DNA from: Boesenbergia rotunda
Lineage: Eukaryota; Streptophyta; Magnoliopsida; Zingiberales; Zingiberaceae
Length of the DNA: 64,000 nt
Assembly: GCA_024364735.1 (NCBI GenBank)
Contig: JAGFNQ010005677.1
Span: 123,227 to 187,226 of the forward strand
Direction: 5' to 3'
Shown here in pieces: positions 32,575 through 43,655 of this stretch (positions are counted from its first letter, which is position 1; each line of letters begins with the position of its first letter). The translations under genes and the position numbers were made by a program. Under the pieces are notes generated by a model. The model did no database searches. It saw nothing but the letters and a program-made list of their open reading frames with translations, and had not been told where the DNA came from.

Positions 32575-33303
32575 TGTGATAGGGTTGCATAGTCCGTGCC
32601 CGGCACGAGGGATGAAGAAGCCACGGGGCGTGACATGACAGATCGAAGTGACCTTCCTTTTCGAGCCTTGGGCCCCCCCCCCTCAGGAGACGCGCCCGGG
32701 AAGGCCAGTCCGAAGACCCCTCCCGGGAGCACCCCGGGAGGTTAGGCCCGAGATCACCTCGGGAGTTATAGCACCTGAAGACCCCGAGCTCACCTCGGGA
32801 GGGGGGGGGGGGTGGAGTCCTCACAATGACCGACCTTAGGTACGGACCCCCCCTCTCGGTACGAATAAGCATCCCTGTTAGAAGAGGTTTTCACGACCCT
32901 TAAATGTCGAAACGGGTAGAAGCGTGATAATGATGTAAACCGTTTCAAAGGATATCCAGTAACCGCCGAAAGAGGGGGGAGAACGTGGCGTAAGTACCGG
33001 AGACGTGGCACCGATCGAAGAGACACGTCTAGTCTGTCGCTATCAGTATAAAAGGTAGTCTGACCCCTTCGATAAAGGGGTTACATTCTCTCAACCCTAT
33101 ATACATTCATTACTTCTCGTTACCTTTACCTTTCGGACGATACACTGACTTGAGCGTCGGAGTGGACTCCGCCGGACCCCTGCCGACGTGTCCCCTAACG
33201 CTCGTGTTAACCTTGCACGGCCCTAAGTTCCTTCCCGCCGCAGCAACTTCCACAGGGGTAGAACTCCAGTGCTTGGCCATCATCGTCGACTCTTTCCTGA
33301 ACA
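32575..33303 (+). mobile_element. 3' LTR of Tat-like gypsy element
   Basis: 729 bases, TGTGATAGGG...CCTGAACA. TATA box TATAAAAG at 33047. The transcribed part holds GACTTGAGCGTCGGAGTGGA and CTAACGCTCGTGTTAACC, which are shared with the minus-strand LTR at 48455-49140. C and G runs of 10 and 12 bases occur at 32673 and 32801. No primer site follows, so it acts as a 3' LTR. Confidence 0.8.
33047..33054 (+). promoter_or_regulatory. TATA box of Tat-like LTR
   Basis: TATAAAAG followed by GTAGTCTGACCCC. The homologous box in the other Tat-like LTR is at 48701-48708 on the minus strand. Confidence 0.65.
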
Positions 33304-34053
33304 ATATATATAGAAATGCTCACAAAATATATTACTAATGATGTGTTTTCTACCTAGCAAGTGATATATCTATTTTGGCATTATATTACTAATGATGTGT
33401 TTTCTGCTTACCCATATAAAAATGCTCACAAAATATAGGAAATTATATGTTCATTTAATTTGGATTTCTTTCAAAGAAATGTTGTTTCCTCTTACCCAGA
33501 CAATGTAAGCCAGTAGATGATGATGGAATAGAAGAGTGCAATAACTTTGAGGAGTAGGAAAGTTACTTCAAGTCCAAATGTTCGAAGGGCTGATTTTTCT
33601 AAAAAAATTTTAGCAACTTATTTTCCAGCTCAGAACAGCCCCAAAATGAATTCTACACCAGTTGAAAGTGATTATAGTTCAAGCCTAAGTCCTTCTTCTA
33701 TTGATCATGCGATTTTGGTGGAAGAACAAGGAGAAATCAGTAAAAACAAGGAACTTACAGCTGCTATACCGATTGAAATTCCTACTCAAGACTCTTTTCC
33801 AAAAATTTCAGCTCAAGTGGAGGAACCGAGGGTCCCTTTACCCTTCCCACAGCGTAAGACTCAAGCTAAAAAGAATGTGGAGGAGGAGAAGGCAAAGGAG
33901 TATCAAGAGCTTGTGAAACTATTCAGTAAGATGGAAATAAATGTGCCATTGTTGACCATGATCAAGCAAATACTTAAGTATGCCAAATTTCTTAAGAATT
34001 TGTGTGTGCACAAGAGGAAGCTAAAGGGGAATGAATTGGTCAGTTTAGGATAG
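33304..34053 (+). pseudogene. gag: Athila-like gag C-terminal remnant
   Basis: 33304-33546 is an AT-rich lead with a short repeated phrase (TTACTAATGATGTGTTTTCT) and no clear domain. From 33547 the frame gives a Ser/Pro-rich linker, then PLPFPQRKTQAKKN and FSKMEINVPLLTMIKQ...YAKFLKNL. This is the conserved segment between gag and protease in Athila-type elements. No zinc knuckle is visible in this remnant. Stop at 34051. Confidence 0.75.
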
Positions 34054-34674
34054 AATGTCTCAGCCCTTATCCATTCAATTCCCCAGAAATGTGAAGATCC
34101 AAGAGTATTTACTGTGTCTTGTGAGATTGGGAGGAATGTTTTTCATGATGCTATGTTAGATTTGGGAGCTTCTATTAATGTGATGCCTAGATCAATTTTT
34201 CAAATGCTTAGTATTGGACCTATGCAGCCTACAGGAGTGGTTATTCAGTTAGCAGATAGGAGTCAGACTTACCCAGCTGGAATCATTGAAGATGTGTTAG
34301 TGAAGGTGAAAGAGTTGATTTTTCCTGCGGACTTCTATATCTTAGACATGGAGGGGGATTATCTAGCACATAGATCTCCACTTATTCTTGGGAGACCATT
34401 CTTGAAGACTGCAAGGACGAAGATTGATGTATATGCAGGCACACTTTCTATGGAGATAGGAGACACAGTGATGCAGTTTAGTATTTTTGATGCTATGAAG
34501 CACCCCAGAGAGGATCATTCTATCATGAGCATGGATATTTTAGATGAGTTAGTTGATGCGGATTTATTTGCTGATAGAGTTTCACTTGGTATTCATAGAG
34601 GATATTTTAGCTCAGTTGAGGCAGAGGATGCATTAGCTATAGAGGCAGCTGATTTGAAGATTGTATCTGATTAA
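34054..34674 (+). pseudogene. Athila-like aspartic protease
   Basis: Retropepsin-like domain. MLDLGASINVMP at about 34150 contains the Athila-style D-L-G-A active-site motif, followed by GVVIQLADRS and LILGRPFL near 34385, the second conserved protease motif. It opens with ATG at 34114, but the similarity starts earlier (HSIPQKCEDPRVF near 34070) after the gag stop. Ends at a TAA at 34672. A short duplicated phrase (GTAGGGGATTG.ACTGAGCCCC) lies downstream at 34704-34815. Confidence 0.8.
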
Positions 34675-34839
34675 CTCTAAGTTGAAGATGATTCTATAGG
34701 TGTAGGGGATTGCACTGAGCCCCAGGGATCACCTATATTGATTGATATATTAGGAGATTCAGAGGATAGGTGTGAGAGTGTAGGGGATTGTACTGAGCCC
34801 CAAGGATCACCCATACCTACTGAGCAGTCATAGATAGAG

Positions 34840-36053
34840 TTGAAACCATTGTCAGAACATTTGAAGTATACTTATTTGGGAGAGGAGCAGTGTTTACCTG
34901 TTATCATTGCCCAGAACTTGGATTTAGAGCAAGAGGACAAATTATTGCAAGTTCTGAGACAACATAAGAGAGCTATAGGGTGGACATTAGCTGACATACC
35001 TGGTATTAGCCTCGCTATTTGTATGCACCGGATATTTCTAGAGGAGAATGTGAAGCCGGTCAGACAACCACAGAGAAAGTTAAATCCACTGATTCTAGAT
35101 GTTGTAAAGAAAGAGGTGACTAGACTTTTGCAGACAGACATTATATACCCTATTTCTGACAGTAAGTGGGTTAGTCCTATTCATGTGGTTCCTAAGAAGT
35201 CAGGAGTGACAGTGGTGGAGAATGAGAGTAATGAGTTAGTACCTACCAGGGTGAAGAATTCATGGAGAGTTTGTATTGATTACAGGAAGTTGGACCAAGT
35301 AACGAGGAAAGATCACTATCCCTTGCCTTTTATTGATCAGATGTTAGAGAGGTTAGCAGGGAAGTCTCACTATTGCTTCCTAGATGGATATTCAGGATAT
35401 TTTCAGATTTGTATAGACCCGGAGGATTAGGAGAAGACTACTTTCACTTGTCCTTTCGGTACATTCGCTTATCGACGTATGTCATTCGGGCTTGCAATGC
35501 CCCAGGGATTTTCCAGCGGTGTATGGTGAGTATTTTTGGTGAGTTACTAGAACACTGCATGGAAATATTTATAGATGATTTTTCTGTATTTGGCACATCA
35601 TTTGATACTTGTTTCGATAATTTGTCTAGAGTACTACATAAATGCATAGAAACTAATATTGTCCTGAATTTTGAAAAATGTCATTTTATGGTGGAGCATG
35701 GGATTGTTTTAGGACATATAGTCTCTAGGAAAGACATTAAAGTAGATCCTGCTAAAGTTAGTGTTATATCTTCTCTATCTTACCCCGTATGCGTACGGGA
35801 TGTTCGAGCTTTCCTTGGCCATGCAGGATTTTACAGGAGATTTATTAGAGACATCAGTGAGATTGCTCGCCCTTTGACTAGACTTTTGCAGAAAGATGTG
35901 GATTTTTGCTTTGATGGAAAATGCAAGGAAGTTTTTCAGAGATTGAGGGAGACTCTTATTTCAGCTCCTATTATTAGGCCTCCTGACTGGACTTTACCTT
36001 TTGAGTTGATGTGTGACGCTTTAAATTTTGCTGTAGGAGCTGTATTGGCATAG
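34840..36053 (+). pseudogene. Athila-like reverse transcriptase
   Basis: Copies element RNA into DNA in the intact family. Visible: IAICMHRI-type lead, KWVSPIHVVPKKSG (about 35165), WRVCIDYRKLDQVTRKDHYPLP split over two lines of sequence near 35260-35330, FLDGYSGYFQI (about 35380) and FIDDFSVFG (about 35567-35593), which carries the catalytic D-D pair. Then GHIVSRKDIKVDPAK and FLGHAGFYRRFI. The frame changes near 35500 and a TAG at 35428 interrupts it, so it is inactive. It runs into RNase H after a TAG at 36051. Confidence 0.85.
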
Positions 36054-36558
36054 AGGATAGATGGAGCGCCACATGACATTTGCTATGCTTCCAAGACTTA
36101 ATGCTGCTCAGGCTAACTACACCACCACAGAAAAAGAGCTCCTTTCTATTATTTTTGCTTTGGATAGATTTAGATCATATTTGCTATGTTCTCATGTGAT
36201 TGTATTTTTTGATCATGTAGCCTTGAAGTATCTTTTGAAGAAGTCGGATGCAAAGCCCAGATTGATTAAATGGATGCTTCTACTTCAAGAGTTTGATTTG
36301 GAGATTCGAGATAGGAGTGGTAAGGAGAACTTGGTGGCATATCATTTGAGCAGGATAGAGGGAGATGGACACCTTACCACCATTGATGATGATTTCAGAG
36401 ATGAGCACCTTTTAGTGGTGCATGGTGAGTCGCCATGGTATGTTGATCTAGTTAACTATTTAGTAGCTAATGTTTTTCCTGCACAATTTACTAAGGCTCA
36501 GAAAGATAAATTTAAGAGTGATGCTAAATTTTATGTGTGGGATGATCCTTACTTGTGA
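36054..36558 (+). pseudogene. Athila-like RNase H domain
   Basis: Continues in register from the RT: ICYASKTL-like sequence near 36080 (frameshifted), then NYTTTEKELLSIIFALDRFRSYL, with the conserved Glu, and FFDHVALKYLLKK...LIKWMLLLQEFDLEIRD. It extends into the linker with DGHLTTIDDDF and a WYVDLVNYL segment and stops at 36556. Confidence 0.8.
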
Positions 36559-37724
36559 AAATTTTGTAGTGATCAAATAATTAGAAGATGCATACCTGTT
36601 CATGAGTTTCATTCAGTTCTTACACTTTGCCATTCGTCAGCCTGTGGAGGACATTTTGGTCCACAGAGGACCGCTAGGAAAGTACTAGAATGTGGATTAT
36701 TATGGCCTACTTTATTCCATGACGCTTAACTATTTTATAAAAACTGTGATAGATGTCAGAGGACAGGAAACATAGGAGCTAGGAATGAAATGCCCCAACA
36801 AACTATGCTTTTTTGTGAAATTTTTGATGTATGGGGGATAGACATTATGGGACCTTTTCCTGCATCTTTTGATTTTTGTATATATTACTTGCTGTTGATT
36901 ATGTATCCAAATGGGTGGAGGTCATTTCCCCAGAACTGACGATTCTTTTGTTGTTGTGAGTTTTGTTAGGTCACACATTTTTTGTAGGTTTGGAATTCCA
37001 AGAGCTATTATAAGTGATCAAGGTTCACATTTTTGCAATAAGCACATGAAGGCTTTATTCAACAAATATGGGGTTTTGCATAAAGTGTCTACTTCCTACC
37101 ACCCCCAAACTAATAGACAAGTCGAAGTATCAAATAGAGAGATTAAGGCAATCTTGGAGAAGACCGTGGGGCCTAGTAGAAAAGATTGGAGCAAAAGACT
37201 TGATGATGCATTGTGGGCTTATCGGACGGCATATAAGACACCTATTGGAATGTCTCCCTACCGGCTTGTTTATGGGAAAGCTTGTCACTTACCGTGGAGA
37301 TAGAGCATTGAGCTTATTGGACGGTGAAAGCTTGCAATTTTGATGCAAATAAAGTGGGAGAAGAAAGGAAGCTACAACTTCAAGAACTTGAGGAAATAAG
37401 ACTAGAAGCATATGAAAACTCAAGAATTTACAAAGAGAATACTAAGAACTTTCATGATAAGCATATAGTGAAGGAGTTTCAAATTGGCGACAAAGTTCTT
37501 TTGTACAAATCAAGACTCAAATTAATTAAAGTAAGTTGAGGTCTAGATGGGAAGATCTATTTCTTATTACTAATGTTTTTCCTTTTGGTGTTATTGAGAT
37601 TAAGGATGAAGCTAATGATTTTATTTGGAGAGTTAATGGCCACCGGCTCAAGAAATATTTTGAAGAATTGAAGAGGCTAGATGTGGATGGATTGGATATC
37701 AAAGATGCTATCTACCAAACTTAA
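36559..37724 (+). pseudogene. Athila-like integrase, frameshifted
   Basis: HHCC zinc-binding part near 36600-36770: H in FHSVLTLCHSSACGGHFG and C-x2-C in NCDRCQRTGN. Catalytic core: Asp in WGIDIMGPFP (about 36832), Asp in IISDQGSHFC (about 37010), Glu in NRQVEVSNREIK (about 37110). The C-terminal domain has FHDKHIVKEFQIGDKVLLYKS (37450) and RWEDLFLITNVFPFGVIEI...VNGHRLKKYF (37542-37660). At least three frameshifts and several stops break it. Confidence 0.85.
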
Positions 37725-38771
37725 AGGGGAGTTTGATCTTTCTTACACTCTTATTTCATTGTATATACCATTTTTATGTTTTCTAGCAGTAAATTTTTCT
37801 TTTACAGTGAGTTCTTGCTAATAAATGCTTAGGTAGTGTAGAGGGAATAAAGATTCATTGTAAATATCATTTTAACCTTTTTGACATCTTGTTTCATGCA
37901 TGATTTGGAATAAATGTATCCCTCTAGTTTTTCTTTATATCATTTTAGAATCCTTTGAAAGTGAATTTAATTCGGTTGTTAAAACTTAGGATTTGCGCCA
38001 ATGGATGAAAATTCTTGGATACTTGAGTTACTACTTAGTTATGGACTCTAGATTGATGATTTGAGATGAATTCTTTTACCTAGTGAGGATTTGGCCTTAT
38101 TTTTGAGATACACATATGTGATTGTACTCTAGAACTTGCTTAGGTTCTTTCAAAACTATAATTCTATGATTGGACCACCTTTATAGAGGTGAATCATCTT
38201 GTTTCCTTTTTCATATCAATTTTTGTAATATTCCTTGTTGATCTACTCTATATTCTATTTTCCTTCCCCTATTTTTCTGTTCATAACTATATTTTCCATG
38301 GAATTGGGTGCTTTGATTGTTTCTTGATGTTACTTTGCCCGAGACAGTCAAAAAGCCAAGTGTGGGGGAGCATCAAGTATTCGATCAAATATTGAGGACA
38401 ATGTGAAGCATTTGGCAACCTACAAGCAAAATGTGCCAACTCCTCTGACATTGAATCTGAAATTTAAGCTGCAAAATTCTGATCAGTAAAAAGATTTGGC
38501 AACCTACAAGCTGCAAAATCTGAAAATTGAAGCATTTGGCAACCTACAAGCATTCGATCATATTTTCCATGAAAGTTGGCTGAATTGAAGTTGCAAAATT
38601 CAGATATGAATTGAATCTGAAAATGATGAAAAACTGGGAATCTGAAATCTGTGAGTTGGCTATAGAAAACAATAAGAACAAGGAAAGTATCAAGCTGTGA
38701 ATGTGTGCCAAAGAGTTGAAGCTTTAGCGTATGAGAATTGTCAAGTTTCGGTGATCAGTGCTGAAATTCTG
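37725..38771 (+). other. Athila-like 3' noncoding region, left part
   Basis: AT-rich, no gene. A PPT-like AAGTGTGGGGGAG at 38359 occurs here and again before the true 3' LTR (about 41957). A repeated phrase GCATTTGGCAACCTACAAGC is seen three times (38406-38550). Confidence 0.6.
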
Positions 38772-38931
38772 TGTGACGACCCACCTTAACTTCTCTCCCT
38801 TAAAGCGGACGTCACTTTTACTTAACCTTAACTTTACCTTATTCTTAGCCTTAGGTTACAACTACTTGACTTCCCTTAACTTGCTCTGAATATTTTTCTT
38901 TTAAAAAAAAAACTTTCATTTTATTTGCTTT

Positions 38932-38996
38932 GCAAGGATTTGACCCCTAGACCTCTTAGTTGTAAAACTAAAGCACTAACCATCTGCCCTACAACA
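38932..38996 (-). other. Antisense tRNA-like module in 2.19-kb LTR
   Basis: Minus-strand reading: A-box-like GGGCAGATGGTTAGTGC, an anticodon-like arm TTAGT-TTTACA-ACTAA, and a B-box-like GGGGTCAAATCCTTG, in tRNA order and spacing. The acceptor stem is not complete, so it is not a tRNA gene. Confidence 0.55.
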
Positions 38997-40810
38997 CTTT
39001 CTTTTCAATGGTACCAGTCGACTGATAGATAGCCAGTCGACTGGTATCGGCCACAGAAACTTTCTGTGCCCGGCACCAGTCGACTGGCCTCATGGCAGTC
39101 GACTGGTGCATCAAACAGAAGGTTCTGTTCGATATCGCAGTCGACTGGTTCTGAACCAGTCGATTGGCACGCTTGAAAAACCTGCATTTCAGATCTGAAA
39201 ACCATTTCCAAAGATCCACAAATCATATACTTTCAAGACATACAATGAAACAACTCCAAATCTAAACTCCATACTAGTTTTATAAGCATCTTAACAACTC
39301 AAAACGAATCCAATAACTTGAAATTAGGATTTCTACGAAATTTAACAAACTTATCAAAACACATGCAATCTCTACTAACTTTGTACCCAACTTTGACTCC
39401 ATGTAAAGTTTAAATAAGGTGATCACATCCTACCAATCTAAAACATCAACCATGAGTTTCTATAAATCAAAATGCCTCTAAGACTTATCCCAAAGATCTC
39501 TTCCACGGCTCCGCCGCCACTGAACATCAATGCAAGTCCCGTTCGCCTCCATAGCTTATGCTTTTTCTTTACCTTTACCTGCAATAGAAGGAAATGCAAC
39601 TAATAAGCGAATTGCTTAGTAAGTAAATCCTAACTCACAAATCCATACGATAAATGATAAACATGCTCTTTTCAAAGAATGCTTGCTTCAAAATACATGC
39701 ACTTGGAAATATTTGCATATGGGAACTTTCATACACTTATCATGCTCAATCATGCTTGAAAACATTTATTAGCATCAAAACACTTGCAAACTTAACATGC
39801 TCATGATTTCTTTTGAAACTTACTAATGATACATTTCCATACTTTAAAACACTAACTTCTTTGCTCTTCCTCTTTAACATGCTTATAACATAACCATGTC
39901 AACATACATAACCAAAAACATGCACTCAAGGAAATTGAAACACTTACATATACTCATATACTTCAAAATAATAATCAACTTTCTCAGGCCTTGACACTGT
40001 ACCATGGTATCAATGTACCAATGCGCGCATCCCTAATAGGTTTCGGGGTAGCTAGCCACCGCACCCTATTAGAGCTCCTTCTAACTTTCTGTGGGCCTCT
40101 CATTTGCCCGGTACATGTCACTTTACAAAAGTAAAATACTTTCTTACTCAATATGCTTATACTTATCAAGCTATCTTTCTTTTTGCATAAATTTTGCACT
40201 ATAAACTTTACCTTTCTTACTTGGAACTTTCATCGAGCACCTTGCGTGCCCTTAACCCAAAACTCATTTTTGGGACTTTTCAAGAATTTAGTCTTATCAT
40301 ACTTAGATCACACATACAAACCTACTCAAATTCAAGTTCTATGATAAGAACATATATTCTTTAGAAACTTAAATCACACAATAAGACAATATTCTCAAAG
40401 TATGCACTTAGATCACAAAATTACGGTTCTACAACAAGAATCTACATACGAAACTACTTCTATTGCAGGTGAGTGATTTACTTACCCTTTCCTTGAAGAA
40501 AACTCACTAAGTATCTCGAAAATCCTAGCGTAGGGCTCCTCTTCTCTTCCCTTGCGAGAAAACTTCACTCTTTGGCCCTAGAGAAGGAGCCCTAGGTTCT
40601 CTACTTCAAGAGGAAGAAGGAGGAAGAAAACTCCCCCCTTTTCCCTATTTTCGCAGCCTCCTCACCTCTGCTCGCGCGGCCTCCCGAAACCCTAAAAGGG
40701 GTCTTAACACAACTTAGTGGAAGTTTAAATACCTCTTCATGAAAAAGCCTAACTTACCTATAACATTATTTCGATCATTTCTTTTTTGTGCTTGATACCC
40801 TTACCCTTCT

Positions 40811-40886
40811 GGTTATCCAGATGCCCTTAAGGGCTTGCTTTGCCCTGTGGTCGAGGGATCAAACCCCGCCCGACCCTTTTTTTTTT
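40811..40886 (+). other. B-box-like element ending in a T run
   Basis: GTCGAGGGATCAAACCCC resembles a tRNA T-arm/B-box and is followed at once by CGCCCGACC and ten T residues, as a pol III terminator would be. A convincing A-box is not seen, and the T-arm motif is nearly palindromic, so the strand is uncertain. Confidence 0.35.
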
Positions 40887-40963
40887 AATTTTAATCCGAA
40901 AAATGCTATAAAATTCAGAAAAATTCCTAATAATTCACAAAAATTATTGGGTGTTACATTCTG

Positions 40964-41968
40964 ATCTTACAGTGTAAAATCATCAATGAAATAGAGAAGA
41001 ATAAGAAAAAGATTATGAAGAAGAAGAAGATGCTGTTTTCTGGGATCATTGAAAAAAAAACAAAACAGCAGATGAAAAAAATAGAAAAAAATAGGAAAAA
41101 TAAGAATGGCGTGGACTGTCAGGTGTTGGATTAAACCTCTTAATTACAAGACGTGAACAAGTTGATAGCTGAATTTAAGAGTTAGCTACTGATTGGGAAG
41201 GAAAAAAAAATCGGGCAGAAAACAGTTTCAGATTCTGCTCAGTTTCAGATTCTGATGGTGCTCTGATCGGTCTCCAAACCGATCAGGGAAGTGTTTGATC
41301 GGTCACCGTGACCGATCAGAAGAAAACCAGATCGATCAGAAGAAAGCCAGATCGATCAGAAGACTGCTAAACCGATTAGGAAGAGTCTGATCTGTCTCTT
41401 GACCGATCAGCAGAGGGTTGGCACATTGAATTCAGTGATAACTCTCATTTCTGCAGAGAGAAAAAAAGGGGGCAAAGATCATTTAGTTACATTCTTTAGT
41501 ATCCAAGTCTTCCACCTTAAATTTTTCATCTACTACATTTCTATTTCATTCTTATCATTCTATATTTCCTTAACTTTTTTAAATAAGCCTTTGCAGGTGT
41601 GAATTCAACTCAAGAATGATGGTGGAGAGTAGAGCATAAGCAAGCTTATGGTAGTGCAAGAAATATGATGTGTTTGAGTGAGCTCCACTTTCTTCAAAAT
41701 TTAGAACTTAGGAAGAGAGCCACCAAAAATTTCCTTGAGAGGATTTGTGTGTTTAATTCATCTCAATTAGTCATGAAGGATGAACTATACTTTGTTGTTA
41801 ACTAAGGGCAAGACTCTAGTCCATTGAGTTTAAATTTTTGAGATTTGACAACCCTAGATAATTCCCTTTCAATTGCTTCTAACTATGATTGAGAACAATC
41901 TAGGGGGGTACATCATTAGTTCACTAGTTGGTTTGTGCGAGACGCCCAAGAGCAAGTGTGGGGGAGTT
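40964..41968 (+). other. Athila-like 3' noncoding region, right part
   Basis: No gene. Contains a GATCGGTC palindrome cluster (41255-41410), an A-rich stretch (40985-41105) and, just before the LTR, AAGTGTGGGGGAGT (about 41957-41968), the polypurine tract. Confidence 0.65.
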
Positions 41969-43655
41969 GATAATTACTATTTTGATAATTAATTTAGGCT
42001 CTCAAATCTATGTTTTGATTCCTTTTTGTATGCGTGATCTTGTATTTACACTAGGTTCCATGAGTTATTTCTATTTTAGCTTTGGATGCAATTCTTTTTA
42101 TATTTAAGATATTTTGGCATTAAAATTTGAATCTAATTTTGTAGGCTTCGAACGATCACAGACCTAGATCAGATTGGATTGAATTTGAGTCAGATTTGGC
42201 TTTAATCAAGATGATCAAGCACTGGAGGAACGTGGGTCGTCCAATCAAGACATGGGGAGATCTGAGCCATCTTTTATCTTCTGATCAATTCGAGCTCAAG
42301 GTAGAGTTAATCAAGACCATAGATCAAGATCTGAAGTTTTGGTCCAAATCAGAAGTCATCTAGCCATTGGATCAAGCTCGAGAGGGTCTAAGCCGTCCAT
42401 TCAAAAGGAAGGGCAATCTGAGTCATCCGTTGCAGATCTGATAGATCCAAGCTAAGGAGAAGAAGATCCTGACCATTGATGGAGATCTGGAAGGTTTGGT
42501 TTCAATCCGAGATGATCTGACCGTTGGATGAAGCGAGGATGATCACAGCAGTTCAATTTTAATTGGAATTAGTAAAAGCAGAAACTCCTCACCAAGCTGG
42601 GTTGTCGCGTGTTCTTCCCTGTTCTTCGTTTTCTCAGTTTTTCTTCTCCGTTTCTTCACGCGGCCAACATCAGATCCAAGTTGTTCAAGATTTCAAATCA
42701 TAGAGATCGTTTCCGGTGAAGTTTGCAACTCAATCTCGTTGATGAAGGGGCTCAGGTGAGGGTTTCGCCGAGGAGCTTCGTTCACTGATCGCTTCCTTGT
42801 TGATCGCTGCTTTTCTTCGATCGGAGCTATCGAAGCAATTCGGAGGGGTTTTTCGGAGGGTTTCTGAGGTTCTAAGCCAAGTCGCCATTCAGACGATATC
42901 AAGAAGGAAGAGATCGTGGAATTTTCAGATACTGATCGGTCTTCGTGATCGGACAGAAACGCTACTGATCGGTCTCCAATCCAATCAGAAATGCTACTGA
43001 TCGGTCTCCAATCCAATCAGAAATGCTACTGATCAGTCAGTTTGACCGATCAGGAAGATCAATACGCACTAAGCTTGCAAACTGATCAAGGGAATCACTT
43101 CTCTGCTGATTTTCGAGCTAGAGGGTTTCTAACTTGGCTCTTGTGTGACGGTAAGGAGGAGATCTTGGCAAGGGACTGATTTGGTGTTTCATTTCTGCAA
43201 AATTTCATCACTGAAACACTTATTTCCTTAGTTGTCTTAGTTTGAATCAATTTACACCTCAGATATGTCTCTTAAGCATGCTTTGTTCTAGTTTTAACAA
43301 TTCTGCAATTAGTTACAGATTTCCTGCATTTGATATTAGTTTTTGAATTGCAATCTCATAGTTTTGCATTGAATTGCTCAGTTTCAAAAAGGGATAAGTG
43401 TAGTATCCTTGTTTCAGTTTTTAAATAGGGATAGTTAGTTTCAGTCATTCTGTTTTTGTCTATAATTTCATTCCTTATCGCAGAGAAACCCATTTCACTT
43501 GAAACCCCAAAACAGAAAACAACGAATTCAAGCTTGAGTTAAGCATTCTTAGCTAGTCCTTGGAAAAATACGACTTGAGGCCCCTATACTACACTTAGAT
43601 TTGTGAGTTAAAGGGTTTTCAACTTATAAATTCAAATTTGAGGCTTATCGTGACA
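41969..43655 (+). repeat. 3' LTR of the Athila-like element
   Basis: TGATAATTACTATTTTGATA start, CTTATCGTGACA end (end placed by the terminal CA and the loss of Athila-like sequence). About 1.69 kb. Two to three copies of a 37-base GATCGGTC palindrome unit (CTACTGATCGGTCTCCAATC word) are tandem at 42940-43030. Contains the usual Athila tail AAATACGACTTGAGGCCC. Confidence 0.75.

Larger units (their letters stand above)
10407..33303 (+). mobile_element. Tat-like gypsy element, 3' part, host of three insertions
   Basis: Inferred composite. A plus-strand 3' LTR (32575-33303) preceded by a purine tract ends the unit. Upstream, on the opposite strand, is a long PF04195-type ORF that resumes in register after each of three younger insertions (12782-18874, 19660-23223, 25016-32309). 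A tandem-repeat array (10407-10996) lies at the left. An antisense extra ORF and tandem repeats between pol and the 3' LTR are known features of plant Tat/Ogre elements. The element's gag-pol and 5' LTR are not in the window, so the left limit is only the junction with the truncated copia element. Confidence 0.55.
38772..40958. mobile_element. 2.19-kb solo LTR, chromovirus-like
   Basis: TGTGACGACCCACC...GGGTGTTACA, flanked by TTCTG at 38767-38771 and 40959-40963. No internal coding region. It holds an antisense tRNA-like module (38932-38996), three GTCGAC palindrome pairs (39015-39170), a GGTGAGTGA-type GT boundary (40468) and, near the right end, a second B-box-like element with a T run (40811-40886). 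It interrupts the Athila-like 3' region. Termini and layout match the LTR at 19660-23223 in general plan but not in sequence. Confidence 0.85.
33304..43655 (+). mobile_element. Athila-like gypsy element, 5' truncated, split by solo LTR
   Basis: Order gag remnant, protease, RT, RNase H, integrase, long noncoding 3' region, polypurine tract GTGTGGGGGAG, 3' LTR (41969-43655) starting TGATAATTACTATTTTGATA, as in Athila elements. The 5' LTR, primer site and most of gag are missing at the junction with the Tat-like LTR. Every domain carries stops or frameshifts. A 2.19-kb solo LTR interrupts the 3' noncoding region. Confidence 0.85.

Noticed and set aside
38346..38372. Second Athila-like polypurine tract and possible LTR start
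   Set aside because: The GTGTGGGGGAG is followed by CATCAAG rather than an LTR start; the LTR begins after the later copy at 41957.
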